Assembly (NCBI GenBank): GCA_905183005.1
Contig: CAJJDO010000004.1
Span: 724,870-788,869, forward strand
Source: Paramecium pentaurelia
Lineage: Eukaryota; Ciliophora; Oligohymenophorea; Peniculida; Parameciidae
Direction: 5' to 3'
Length of the DNA stretch: 64,000 nucleotides
Positions 12,108-24,848 of this stretch are shown piece after piece. Below the pieces are notes generated by a model that was given only the letters and a program-made list of their open reading frames with translations, searched no databases and was not told the origin of the DNA. The stretch's first letter is position 1, and each line of letters opens with the position of its first letter. Both the position numbers and the translations under genes were made by a program.

Positions 12108-13610
12108 TCAATAATTATTTCCATAATTTAAAGCAGTTCTTGGATATTTATTTTCAATCTATTAATTTTCTTTTGCAAAACTATAATACATTCTTAAGTT
12201 ATCTTTTCTTTCAGAAAATAATTATAACTTTTTATTTTCATTTGTTCTTGCATAATAATTGTGTTCATATAATTATTATTATTATTATTATGATTATTAT
12301 GCTAAAACTATTGATTATTATTAAGGTAGACTTTAATATTATGATTATTATTATTATAATAATGATTATTATTATTGTTATTATTAAGTTATCAATATTT
12401 ATTATTCCTATTAAACAAGCTTATCTTCTAATTAACGTATTCTCTATTCATACTTCTCCTATATCTAATCCTCAACTATAACTTATCAATTAATAATATT
12501 CATACCTCGTTTATCTGCAATTATATCTGTATCTCTTTATTATTTTGTCAATTTTTAAATGTTCTAATATTCCATTAATTCTTCCTTAAGCTTTAAGATT
12601 TAATTTTTCTTAATCTATAATTATTCCTCTAATTCATCAATTCTATCTTCTAAAGCTTTCTATTTTAATGTCTGCTGTTTTTTTAAAGTACCCACTTTTG
12701 CATTATCCAATTCTTATACTAATTATTATATTTTTCTTTATGAATTATCTGTATAAGTTTAATAAATATTTTATAATTCAGCCAGTTGATTTTAACTAAT
12801 ATTAAATTTTTAAAATAAATCTTAGTATTATATTTAGTAATTTTGATCTAGAGATTAATATCTTTAACTCCAGAGCATAATTTATTCTTTGTATTATTAT
12901 TATTATTAATGCAATCCTTCAATTTCATGTTTAAATTAATCAATTTCCTTACATTTATGATTTAACTTTTCAGTAACATCTTATTCTACTTTTCCTTTAG
13001 CATCTTATAAAGCTTTTTCAAATTATTTAATAACATCTTTTTGGATATTTATTTCTTATTATTAAGTTTCAATAATTTTGATCAACTTTTAATTTTCATC
13101 CATCAAATGAGTCAATTTATCAGATGATTAATTTTAAAATAAGTTATTTTCTCTTACCTCTTTTAATTTTTAATCTTTCTATTCTAATTAGAGTTGCATT
13201 TATTAAATTTCTGAAAATAAATTGTTAATTTTTTCTTACAATGTAAAATTACTATCTTAAAGCATTTGATTTTATGTATTGACTATTTAAAAACTTTCAT
13301 TGTGTTCTTCTTCTAAAACATTAATTTTATCTTTCAATTATCTATTTTCTAATATAGCCATTTAAAGTTAGGTTGATAATTCTTTAATAACTTCTCTATA
13401 AGTTTGTGGATCAGTATCTGTTATTTTAGAATCTTCACATTCATTATTTTCTTGAATTCGTGATAATTATCTAGGAGTGGCTCCCTACCTTGGAGTAACA
13501 TGATAAGATGAGAAACTAGTGTTTTAAGCATCTTCATTAATAGTTGATGTAAAAACATTAGAGGTATTAATTGGTGTAAAACTAGAACCTTAAATTCTTG
13601 GAGAAATCAT
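12108..13610 (-). CDS. Coiled-coil protein with glutamine-rich tail
   Basis: One 24-nt intron is inferred near the 3' end; the model gives 492 aa. A Ser/Thr-rich head (about 60 residues) precedes a coiled coil from about residue 70 to 390 (for example LKDKINVLEEEHNESFQIVN), then a polyGln-type region largely encoded by TAA codons and a short polar end. This layout is typical of structural or centrosomal/ciliary proteins in ciliates. No enzymatic motif. Standard-code ORF calls on the opposite strand at 12140-12481 are artefacts of its TAA-rich tail. Confidence 0.8.
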
Positions 13611-13764
13611 TCCGTTATAAATTTTATTAATAAATATATATATATATATATATAATTTTATGATATTAGTAATATCGGATGAATAATTTTAATAGTGAAT
13701 TAGTTTGATAATATTTTTATTCAAACGGAATAGAATATAGTAATAAGATCATTTTTTTATTAAA

Positions 13765-14239
13765 TCAATTACTTATTTTATTCTGTTACTTTCTATCAAA
13801 AATAATTTCAATTTTTGACTCTGTAGCAATAATATTTGGGTGTTATTATAATTCATCGTTCATCAATATCTTATAAGAAAAGACTTAAAATTGTTTGATA
13901 TTGATATTCTATTAGTCTGAATACTCACCTGATCCTTAAAGAATTGCTGTTTTTGATTATTCCTAAAATTAGACTTCAGCCTTTCTTTTTTGAATATGAG
14001 TAGAGTGAGTTAAAACATATTTAATTTATTCTTTCTCTTCATTATTGTCTGGATCCTTTGTTTTCACTTCTAATCTATTTACTTAATGATAATATAAAAC
14101 AAATACAATTAAATTACAAAATAGTTCTTAGATTTGATAATTCTTTTCTTAATTGAAAGTTTTCTTATTCTAATTATCTCCCTTTTTGTTGTAATTGTAA
14201 TAATAAAAATTCTTCATCATTTCCTAAATTATTAATCAT
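13765..14239 (-). CDS. Small coiled-coil hypothetical protein
   Basis: A 149-aa model with one 25-nt intron. It opens with a short coiled coil (DEEFLLLQLQQKGRQLEQEN) and continues with a polar region. Family not recognised. It is 154 bp downstream of the start of the neighbouring minus-strand gene, and a 600-bp gap separates it from the divergent plus-strand gene. Confidence 0.65.
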
Positions 14240-14840
14240 TTTCTACTATTTTTTATAATTAAAAAAATATTTATAATTAAGTTTTTTAAATAATTTAAAA
14301 GTATATTCCACATCATTGTATAGATTGTAAAATATAAGATTAGATATATATTTGAATTTACTAATAATCATATTATTTTTCGGAGCCAAAAAATTACAAA
14401 ATGAATCAAGAATGTAAACTTAATTACTTATTAAAAAGCAATTTTATGATTGTATGTAAAAATAATTATTGTATTTATGCTATTAGTTTAAGTTTTATTG
14501 TACTCTATTGATAATTTGAACATGAAGTGGTTATGAATTGAATTTAAATAAATATTGAAGGATGAGATATATTTTAGGAATATAAGAAATTAAATTAAAT
14601 TATACACTATTTTTTTAAGTTTTTCATTCTTAAATAAGAGTCTATGTTTTCATTGAATAGAGGATATGATTAACATTATTAATTAATATTTTGTTGATGA
14701 AGTAATTGGTGCAGATTAGATATTATCCATAAAATAAATAAATAGTATTAAAATGATGATTTATCATTTGCTACGCATTAACATAATTTTCAATTTATAT
14801 CGTTTTATATTTCAAATCTATAAATTAAAAGTTATTATTA
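14240..14840. other. Divergent intergenic region
   Basis: 600 bases between oppositely transcribed genes, presumably holding both promoters. Only a 34-codon frame near 14401 is open on the plus strand; I would not call it. Confidence 0.6.
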
Positions 14841-15155
14841 ATGATTGCTTAATCTCCAAATTTCAAGTTGAATCCTATGACTCCATTAAGTGTTCATCAC
14901 AAAATGGCTATAGTTGAAGATGAACCAGATGACTTGGAATTAGAATAATAAAAAATTTCATTTAATGAAAATTTGATCGTTTGTACATACAAACCTAATC
15001 AAAATGTTACTAACATATAAAAAACAATTTTAAAATTGAAAGGTCAACCAAATATTGGTTGGGTCAATCCAATTTTAAAGGATGAAAGAAATAGATCAAC
15101 CTCAATCTTGAAGTGCTCTCAATCACCTACAAGAATTTGTTCAATTTGTATATGA
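14841..15155 (+). CDS. Small hypothetical protein
   Basis: An intronless 104-aa frame. It is polar with an acidic patch (VEDEPDDLELEQQ, about residue 25), a possible beta strand (ENLIVCTYKPNQ) and a basic, Ser-rich end. It lies 129 bp before LSM2 on the same strand. No known domain. Confidence 0.6.
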
Positions 15156-15284
15156 ATTTGATTATAAATATATTGTTATTATAACTGTAATTTATACAAT
15201 CTTTGTTTATATAAATGATAAAAATAAGTTAACAACTAAACATTCTATCGAATTCCAAATAAATTATTAATTAATATATATAAA

Positions 15285-15587
15285 ATGTAGAGTTAATTTT
15301 TTCAAACCTATTTTAGAGGATTAATTGAACGCTGTGTTAGTGTAACAATTGAATTAAAGAATGGTTTATAAATACAAGGATAAATTACATATGTTGATGA
15401 TAACTTAAATTTTAATTTAGTTGATCCTGAAGTATCAGATCCTCTTAAATAACCTTAATTAATAACTTTAAAAAATAGTTTCATTCGAGGATCAACAGTT
15501 AAATATGTTCATATTCCAAAAGAAGAATTGTAAGAAGAAGTCTTGATATCTGCTTGCAAAAATGAAGTCAAAAAATAAAAATAATGA
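15285..15587 (+). CDS. LSM2: U6 snRNA-associated Sm-like protein LSm2
   Basis: A 100-aa intronless frame matching LSm2 over its length. The Sm1 motif contains VTIELKNGLQIQGQITYVDD with the expected NFNLVDPEVSDP insert, and the Sm2 motif reads FIRGSTVKYVHIPKEEL, diagnostic of LSm2 (FIRGSxVRYV). LSm2 is part of the LSm2-8 ring that binds the U6 snRNA 3' end and of LSm1-7 in mRNA decay. The first codons (MQSQFFQTYF) match the usual short N-terminus. Gln at TAG and TAA codons here supports the ciliate code. Confidence 0.93.
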
Positions 15588-15616
15588 GCATTATTTAACA
15601 ATATTATTTATTTGAA

Positions 15617-17898
15617 ATGAATCAAAATAAAACTCTTCCCTTTCAACTTTGTTTCACAGGTTGTAAAAGATGCTGTTACCATTGTAATTTAGGTAATGAT
15701 CATCTAATCAATTAGGTTGTTAATCATGTTTAATTTCAATAAAACAATGTTTAGTTCCCTGTTGTCAAACCATATGTGATTTAATGAAGACTTTATGTAC
15801 TAAATTGAATATCAAATGTTCTCTATGTTAAAATTGCTATTAATAATGTTGTGGTGAAATATGCAATTGTTAATTTCGTTGCACAAATCCTTTCCTTATT
15901 TAAGATTAGATTCCTTAAGAGCTTTTTGAAATTCTTTAGAATTTTGATCATCTTGGAGAATAAAATATGTTTTGTTATGGTAATGTTCATATACTCAAAG
16001 AGAATATCATATATCCGTAATCATGTTGTATAAATAATATAGATCATCAGAATTACACAATCCAATCATGTTTGCATAGAAAATCATAGATCATTCAAAT
16101 AAATCAATGGCTAAGTAATTTACTGCTGAATGGATACCAAGATTAAAATAACGATTTCCTCATATATTATAATTATAATGTAAAACTATATTAATTGAAT
16201 TTAGTAATGTTATAAAGATAAATAGATGGATTTTTTAGTAAATAATACAGAACATATTTATTTTATGATTATATATTGGATTCATTTTAATAAGAGTTTT
16301 AATATCGTATGAAAATGGATAATTATTTCTCTTAAAATGAATTACTTGCTTATTTCTTAGCCATAATATCTGGGATCACTTATTTGTAAACTTAAGGCAT
16401 TAATCCATCATTTATTGATTTAAATGAAGTTTATTTAACTGAAACTGGAACCATAAAGCTTTTAGATCCTTCATTCTATCCAAAAAGATCACCCATGTAA
16501 TAAGTATTAGATGATATGTAATTAAATTTGATTATATTATATAGTGTTTAAAGTAAAAAGATATATGCAAAAATATTGAAAAGAAATAATAAAATTAAAT
16601 ATTATTTAGCACCTGAATAATTGCAAGTGTATATTCTAATAATTTCTTATTTTAGGAAATCAATACTGGAAATGACTAGACTCGATTAAATTCTTGTTTA
16701 TTTACTCTTGCAATCTAAATTATATAATATTCAATCATGAAAAATATGGATGATTGTTATGTCAATTATAATATCAATTATGAATTATTAGATGAAAGGA
16801 AAACATTAGCTAGCTAATTTCTAAGTATAGAATTTATGATGCTTTTAAATTAATGTTTAGAAGTAGATCCAGATTAAAGAATTTCAATATCATTAGCATA
16901 TTAATAATTTATTAAATTACCTGATGTTCAAATACTTATATTAGAAATGCCAAAAGAATTTGGATTGTCTTATAATTCATTAATAATTTAATAGGATTTT
17001 CAATTATAAATACCATAAACTATAAATATAGAACCTAAATTTAATGAAATCAAATAATAACCATAATAACAATAATAAATATAATAACCATAATAAATAA
17101 AATCTTAAAAAAATGCTTTTGAAGAATTATTGAAATAAAAAAATTATTAGATTGGATAAAAACAAGAATCTATATTTACTAAAATTCTCAGAGAAAAAAA
17201 CTATTAATTTGGTTATAAACCAAAACCTAATGTTAGAGAATAATTAGAACTTTATTCACCATAAGATTCATTCCTTGATAAATTGGACATGTATCGTTAA
17301 TAACCATTAATTTTATATTAACAATAAAGTCCTATTGAAAAAGAAATTTAATTGTTTTCAAAATAATAAGAATTGGATAGAGATAATTAAGAATATAAAT
17401 ATATAAGAGAAACATATCCAAATGGTTGTATTTATGAGGGTTACAAATTCAATAATTAAAGAGAGGGTTAAGGTATATATATGATATTAGAATTAAGGAA
17501 AATATATACATCCTACAGGAGCATTTTATGAAGGTTAATGGCATAATAATAAGATGGAAGGAATGGGTAAATTTTATAATAATGATTTTTTAATATATGA
17601 TGGAGAATGGAAGGAAGATGAATATCATGGACAAGGAAGAGAATATAATGATGATCCTGATAATTTAGGAGTAGTAAATTATAAAAATTTGAATAATATT
17701 GAATAAATATGGATGACCTATTAAGGAATATTTAAAAATGATAAAAGGGAAGGATAAGGGAATATGGAATTTGTTAATGGAGCTGTTTATCATGGAGAGT
17801 TTCGAAATGGTTTACCTCATGGGAAAGGAAAATATAGTGATAAGGATTAAAGGATTATTGGTTAATGGAATGAGGGGAGATTTGTAGATGATATATGA
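15617..17898 (+). CDS. Pseudokinase-MORN repeat fusion protein
   Basis: Introns 15693-15715, 16627-16655 and 17473-17497 give a 734-aa protein. A Cys-rich head (CCYHC, CCQTIC, CSLCQNCYQQCC) leads to a region with the shape of a kinase C-lobe: LLAYFLAIISGITYL (alpha-E like), PSFIDLNEVYLTETGTIKLL then DPSF in the DFG position, YLAPEQLQ, and CLEVDPDQRIS. HRD and DFG are absent, so catalysis is unlikely. A Gln-rich linker is followed by about six MORN repeats (IYEGYKFNNQREGQG, FYEGQWHNNKMEGMGKF, VYHGEFRNGLPHGKGKY). MORN repeats bind membranes or the cytoskeleton. The kinase assignment is inference from pattern. Confidence 0.82.
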
Positions 17899-18014
17899 TT
17901 AGAAAATGATATTATATTATTATTGAAATATTAAATAATTTGATGTTTTAATTATCATGTATGAAATAATAGGAATGAATTATATAATATATAATTAAAT
18001 AATATATATAACTT

Positions 18015-18778
18015 ATGTAAGGTGCTAGGTTTGTAGAAACTAATTTGGTTCAGAAAATGTTACGTAATCAAAATTATGAATATCATAAGAAGAAATTGGA
18101 TGAAATTTAAACAGAGTAATAAATTGATTATTAAGATTTAGAAAAAAGCCAAGATATGCTTTCAAAGATTTCCCAGTACTAAGTAAAACATAACAATTAA
18201 AAGCACAATCATCTAGATTTTAGAAATCTGAATAAAGAAAACGAATTGATGAATAAAATTAATATTTAACTTCACATATTATAGAAATTCAAGAAGGTAA
18301 AAACTCATAATTCAGATCTATATGGACAGTTTAAAATTTGAGAGAGAAAGCATATGTAAGTTAAATTCTTTAGATTTAAGGCAGATACTTCATTATGGAG
18401 TGAGAATGCATTAGGAAAGAGGTTGCATTCCCCTTTAAGAAGAAAATAATAATAAAAAATAGATGAAGAAAATTATGAACTACAAAAGAGACTTGAACTT
18501 ACTAAATAAATACTTATTGAAAAATAATAAGAGTAAATACATAAATATCAAAAATTAAGAGATCATATGACTAGAGTAAGTATAAATAAATTAATCAGAT
18601 TAAACCTAAATGTCAAAGTTCTCCTATGTTGAAAACACATTTTCCATCTGTAAAAAGTAAAAGTACTACTTAATTGCTTAATAAACAATATCAATCTGAT
18701 TCATTAATGCAAAATAGTAAGATGAATGATTTATTAAAATCAGAAATAAATCTTAGCAAGATATCAAAAATAGAATGA
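18015..18778 (+). CDS. CFAP97/hemingway-like protein
   Basis: Introns 18116-18141, 18356-18380 and 18576-18598 give 229 aa. The first 100 residues follow the CFAP97 (KIAA1430) pattern: an aromatic/basic helix (NYEYHKKKLDEIQTEKKPR), a Pro-containing link (KDFPVLSKTQQL) and a basic helix ending RIDEQNQYLTSHIIEI, equivalent to the ER..IE.EN..L..KI element. CFAP97 proteins act in sperm and cilium axoneme organisation. The rest is coiled and basic. The intron at 18116 has an alternative acceptor six bases upstream. Assignment is by motif order only. Confidence 0.6.
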
Positions 18779-18821
18779 ATTTATAATCATTTATTATTAA
18801 TATAATTTATTAATTTACAAG

Positions 18822-21800
18822 ATGAGTGGATTTTTACATTAAAAAATAGAAACAATAGATTAAGCAATGGATACATAATCAAATTAGAGAAATGTTTAAT
18901 ATTAATAATAAACAACATGGTAAATTAATCATTAATTTATTAAGGTCTGAAGATTATAAATTAAAATCCAATTCAATCACTTAAGAGTATATATCAATAT
19001 AAGATTCAGCATCATTTTAAAAGGTTTTAGAAACCAAAGATAGAGGTAATAATAATATATATTTATAACTAGAAATTATCAATTTAAGAGAAAGTGTGAA
19101 ATCTTTGAACAATTAAATATCAGATTTAATAAAAGAATTAGATTAATGGAAAAATAAATATAAATAATTACAAATTGAGAAAGGAACTAGTAGATCTACA
19201 AATCTATATTAAGCCAATGATTTAGAAATTAATTAATATAAAGATGAGATTAATAAACTTAAATAAGAGAATAATGAATATAAATTTAGATTGGAACGAA
19301 ATGTAAATATAGTATAAAATGATTATGAAGTCAATTCATTAAAATAATAGATTAAATAAATGGAAGAATAACTAAAAAAGACATCATATGTTACATCTAT
19401 TCCAAATTAAGAAATAATTTAATTAAAAGATTAAATCAAATAAATAACAGCAGAAAAAGAAGATCTTATTAAAGTTAAGAATTTATTAAATTCATAATTG
19501 CAATAATCATAAATTTAAATTCAATAATCACAAATATAAATACAATAAGGAAATTCTAAATTAACATTTGGTTAAGATTTAGATTAATTTAGAAATGAAA
19601 GAGATGATTATAAAAGAAAAATTAAATTATTAGAGGATAAATTATAAGATTAATAACAAGAAATAAAAAGATTAAATTTTAATTGTGAATCCTATCTTTA
19701 AGAAATCTAATAATCCTCTTTAAGATTTACTAATAAAAATTAAAATGTTGAATTTGAAGGATATTTAAAAAGAATATCTGCTCTATAACATGAAGTCTTG
19801 GTCTGGTAAGATCGTTATAAAGCTTTATCAACTCAAGAATAAACATTTGCAATTGAATAAAAAGTTATGTAGAAAGATAATTAAATTACATTTTTGTAAG
19901 AAAGAATTAGATAATTTGAATTATAAGTAGATTAATTAAAATTGGAAATAGATAAATCTAAAAAAGAAATGAATGGATAAAGAATTAGTTTTGAAAACAG
20001 AAAATCAGATACAAAAGAAGTTGAGATTTTAAAAAAGTAGATTATTGAAATGGAATAAGATATTTAGATCTTGATTCAAGATTTAAATGAAAGAGATTAA
20101 AGAATCAGTTCCACTTAGAATGAATATTAAGAGGAACTTAGAATATTGAAAAGTTAACATCAAACTCAATATTAATAAGAATTAAATTAAATAAGAGAAG
20201 AAAAAGAAAAATATCAATAAGATTATGAAAGAATATCTAATGAATTTATGATGTTTAAGAGACAGAGTGAATAACATAATAATAATTCTTTAGAAATATA
20301 ATCTTTGAAATAAAAGATTATTGAATTGGAATAATAATTGAAAAATTCAAATTATTAATATTAAATCCTTTATAGTTAGATCTAAAATTAATAATCATAA
20401 TAATAAAGTTAATATCAAATTATAAGTATTAAAGAGGATTATTAAACATTATAAAATTAATATAAGATGGTTTAATCTGAAATATAATCTTATAAGGATC
20501 TTATAAATAAATATCAAAATGATCAAGAAGAATTGTATAAAGAAAATTTATAATTAAAATAAAAATCATAAATAGAGAAAAATACATATCAAATAAAAAA
20601 TAATTAAAATGAATATCAAATGATATAAGAAAGATGCAATTAGTATTAAAATGAGATTTAATAATTAAATGAGTAAATTAATAAATATAAAAATGATTAT
20701 TAATCCTTAAATTAAAATTATTTACTTTTATAAAGAGAAAGTGATTTCAAATATTCAACATAAAATAACAAAGAACTTGAAGTATTAAAATTAAGGATTA
20801 ATCAATATGAATAACGTATTTCCTAATATGAAACTTAAATATAGTAATTAAAAATAGAGATAAAAAACTAAGAATCTTAATTTGAATTATCTTTTAAGGA
20901 AAGATTAAGAGTGGAAATATAATGTATTGAATAGAAAGTGAATAAGTAAGGATTATCAGAATTATCATAATTATAAAATAAATATAAATAATTGTAAAAT
21001 TAATATGATCAATTATAAATTAAATATTAGGAATCTACTAAGGAATATATTACTAGACAAAGTCAATTTGATAGTTAGAATTTAAGAGATTAATTATAAT
21101 AATTGAGATAAATAAATTTGTAATTAAATTCAGAGATTTCAAGTTTGAGAGAGCAAAGTTTAAAGTATAAAAATGACTATGAATTAATTAATCAACGATT
21201 TATTACTATTTAAAGAGAAAGTGAAATTTAAAAGAGTAGTTCACTTGAAATAGATAGATTAAGTAGTAGATTAAGAGAAGTAGATTATGAATTACAAAAT
21301 AAAAATTAATAAATTAATTAATTACAATTAGAAATTAGGAATTTAGATATACAAATAAGAGATGATTTAGAAAAGTAGTTTATTTCTAGATTAACAATAG
21401 AAAGATAGAATTTAGTAGATTAATTATAAAATTAAGGAAATTAAGAAATATAATAATTATAGTATTAGTTATAATAAACATAAATTGAGTTGAATTAATA
21501 TAGATCTAAGTATTAGTAATTAGAATAATAATATAATTAAACTAAAATTGAAATAACTTAGATTCGATCATAATCATCAAATATTAGTAATGAACAAGTA
21601 AAAAGATTGCAATTAAGAATTACAGAATTAGAAAATTAAATAAAAACATTAAATATTGAAATTGAAAGATAATAAAATATAAGATAAGAATAAGAGAATA
21701 AAATACAAATACTAATTACAAATATAACTGAATATGAATCACATTTACATATTTTAGAATAAGAAAATGCTAGATTAGATAGTAAATTCAAAAAATAGAT

Positions 21801-22144
21801 TGTTAATGAAAAACAAAATGATTAATATATTGTAAATTAATTGGGAGGACAATAGAATTCTAAGATGAATCTCTAAATTGTAACAAGATAATCTGAAATA
21901 AATTAAATTTCTTAGATACCTATATCTAATAATTAATATATTGATAGATTTTAAACTTCAAATGAAGTATAGTATTCTTAAGTTTCATAAAAAATACTTA
22001 GTCCTTAATCTTAAGTATAAATCTATTAAAGTCCTGATAATAAGTAAAATCTATAAATATATATTAATTAGTTCTTAAACATAGAAATTAATGACAACGA
22101 AAAGTGTGAAATAAGCTATAATGTCATCAGGATATTAAGGATGA
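18822..22144 (+). CDS. Long glutamine-rich coiled-coil protein
   Basis: Two introns (18920-18944 and 22044-22071) give a single 1089-residue protein, nearly all coiled coil. Gln, mostly TAA, is exceptionally frequent, giving runs like QIQIQQSQIQIQQ. No motor, EF-hand or other globular domain is visible. The length and heptad pattern suggest a filament, basal-body or ciliary rootlet-type component. The 28-nt second intron puts the stop at 22142-22144, ending SSGYQG and leaving only 18 bp before the convergent gene's stop. Function is not known. Confidence 0.85.
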
Positions 22145-22162
22145 TAATTTTTATATTTAATA

Positions 22163-22657
22163 TCATAGTTATTTTTAATAAAATGATTTTCTAAAACTAA
22201 AAGGTTCACTGTTTTTGGACTTGAGTAAGAAATTTTGATTATACTTATTGAATGTAAAGAAAGAGTAAAATGAATCTGCTGTGGATTAAGTTTTAGTCTT
22301 TTATCCATAGGATCTATTTGAATTTGGGGGTTCATTCTATAAATAAGCATAATTATGTTTATTTTTTGGTAATTTTAGTGATGATTTTACTAATTATTTA
22401 TTAGTAATTTCTCTATTAGATGATAGATTGGGTTTCTTAATCAATCGACCTAAACTATTTCTTTCATTTATATAGGGAACAAACACTTCTTCATTTTTAA
22501 TTAAACAATTAATAGGATGTGTAGGTTCATTTAAGCTGTCTTATATCAAACCTTTTCTAAATAACTTATTTTATTGATTAGTAGCTTTTCTGAGTAGATG
22601 TGATTTGCGAAAGTATATTGTTTCATTTCTCAAAACATCATTAATTTGAGAACTCAT
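22163..22657 (-). CDS. Hypothetical basic protein
   Basis: A continuous 164-aa frame, intronless, starting MSSQINDVLRNETIYFRKSH. It is basic, Asn/Ser-rich and without hydrophobic segments. It converges on the coiled-coil gene with an 18-bp gap. A 71-codon standard-code ORF overlaps it in another frame and should be ignored. Confidence 0.7.
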
Positions 22658-22782
22658 TAATTTTAATTATCTTTTTTTAGACTTTAAACTCCAATTTTAA
22701 TGTTAAATACAAGAAAAATGATTGAGTTTACTATAAAAATACAATATAAAAATAATGAATATATATAATTTTAAGTTGGAAA

Positions 22783-23715
22783 TCATTTTATTTAATTTTT
22801 TTATAGATACTTACTTTCTTAACTGCTACTTCTATAACTGATTTAAGCTTCAGTTTTTAAATGTGAATATGACATTGGACTATAATATAATATATTTGAT
22901 ATATATATACCATGGTTATCTTATAAAGACAGGTTATTTGATGGTTTTGGTTTCAGCATAATTAGTTACTGATATCTTACGTATTGGGATTCTTTCTGGT
23001 GAATTTTTGTAACTATTGATTTGAGATTCTATTATTAATGATACTTACTATTAGATACAGATTTATCATCATTAACTTGACTTGCTTTACGTTAATGAGT
23101 GTAATTAGTTTAATTTAATTTATTCATATGATATTTTGTATCATATTCTTCAAGGATTGGCTCAGTAATTAGTTTTGTATGTCTTTATTAATTTTAATTG
23201 ACTGCTTTACGAAGTTCACTTTAATAGATTACAATATCTTTATTCTTTTATTTTATTTATTATTCATATTCTTATATTAATTACATTTATTATTCTCTTT
23301 CTATTACAAAATCATCAATCTTTTATTATAATGTTTCTGTATAGACTCTTAATTATTATTCAATTCGAATATGTTAACGAACATCAGCTTCTAGTTTCTA
23401 AATCAATGACTCATATTATGTCTGAGATTCAATTTATTATGTTTTCTCTTCTAATTCTACCTTAGTTTTAATGAGATAGATGACTATTTATTTGAAATAA
23501 TTCATTATTATGATACTATCAACTTAACTTAGTGTTGATTTATCATCATCAATAGGAATGACTTTTGATAAATAATCTTTAGATGATTTGTCTAATTTCT
23601 AAGTTATTTCTATAAACATATCTAAAATTGTGTTTGAATGTTATGAATATTTCTTGACATTCCTAAAAGATTCTGTCATTTATTTAATGTTAAAATAGTT
23701 CTCTTTGCTATCCAT
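22783..23715 (-). CDS. Coiled-coil protein
   Basis: Two introns (20 and 31 nt, near the 3' end) give 293 aa. Residues about 95-210 form a coiled coil (ELEEKTQQIESQTQYESLIQ). The N-terminal part is a helical acidic segment with LSKVIPIDDDKSTLSQ, and the end is basic and Ser-rich. It starts 32 bp from the divergent CFAP96 gene, so both share a very short bidirectional promoter region. Family not recognised. Confidence 0.75.
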
Positions 23716-23747
23716 TTAACTGATTAATTAATTATTATATAATATTT

Positions 23748-24848
23748 ATGTCTGAAAGGGAAGCCACATTAAAGGATATTAGTAAAAAAGCCATTGCAGA
23801 TACTGAGAAATTAGCCACTGTCTAAAGATTCGGACTCTTTTCATCCCCTGTTCCCCTAGGTTTGGGTGATAATAGTTATGACAATAAGCCAAGACGTTTT
23901 ATTATTTGTGTTAATACTTAGCTGCTCGTAATGAATAAGGAAAACCAATTACCTCTCCTCCAAATATGAAAGTCACAGCTCCATAATCAGGCAAAATCAA
24001 GTCATCCTACTTCAGTTAATTAGGCTTTACAACTATTGGTGATAAATATGTAGACCCTGAAAGAAAAATTCGGATTCAAGAATTGGAGGAAAATAAAAAA
24101 TATGCTTCTGATGATAAAAAGAATTTTGTTCCTCCATCTGGTTATAAAGAATTAGTTGGTGGTGTTTATCCACACTAGAATGATTATGATATACCAAAAG
24201 GTCCTAATAATCATAAAGGAAGTGATGGCAGAGTTAAAATTGGACCAAAGAATGTCACAACAAATCCTGCTTCTAATAATTTGTGTCATTTCCCAAAGCA
24301 TGAAAAGGATGAATACAATCGTTATAGACAATTTGAAAGGGAAAGAATCTTTAATGAATAAAAATTACTTAAAGATAAATAGCCATTTAAAAGTACCATT
24401 TATACAACTGATAATTTCAGCACTGATAAGTAAATCTTTGGGGAAACTAACTTACCTAAAGTAAACTTCTATATGAATTTAGCCAACTTAAGTTAAAGAG
24501 TTTAAACCAAATATTATGAAACATGAAGCTCCTTTTAAACCATCAAATCCAACTAAAAGTGGTGAGACTGGATGTTTAAGCAAATATCCTGAATATAAGG
24601 GAGATCCTCTTAAACCTACTTAAAGAAAAGACTTTGTTAAAGGAAAAGATCCTTTCAAGTAAATATAATAATTAGATTAGACCAAATCATTTAATGGAAA
24701 TGGTTAGACCTACTCCAAGCATTTCGTGTTTTCCTCATAATCTTAAAAGAGAATTAAACAATAGAATGTTTTGAGTCATAATAAATTAATAATATATTTA
24801 ATATCAAGAGGACTCTTTCATCTCATTTATCATTTCAACCATAGATGA
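23748..24848 (+). CDS. CFAP96: CFAP96-like ciliary microtubule inner protein
   Basis: Introns of 26 and 22 nt give a frame of about 350 aa. Motifs in the order found in CFAP96 (C4orf47, UPF0602): RFGLFSSP, FTTIGDKYVDP, a KNFVPPSGYKELVGG block, KIGPKNVTTNPAS, and HEAPFKPSNPTKSGETG near the C-terminus. CFAP96 is a cilium-associated axonemal protein. The end is uncertain: the frame runs to TGA 24846-24848 and overlaps the convergent gene's last 45 bases; a missed intron or frame slip near 24720 would give an earlier stop near 24776. Confidence 0.82.

Noticed and set aside
12140..12481. 113-codon Ile-rich plus-strand ORF
   Set aside because: Complement of the TAA-rich (Gln) tail of the minus-strand coiled-coil gene.
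15851..16033. 60-codon ORF
   Set aside because: Out-of-frame shadow of the pseudokinase-MORN gene.
24156..24464. 102-codon standard-code ORF
   Set aside because: Alternative frame within CFAP96, whose conserved motifs are in the other frame.
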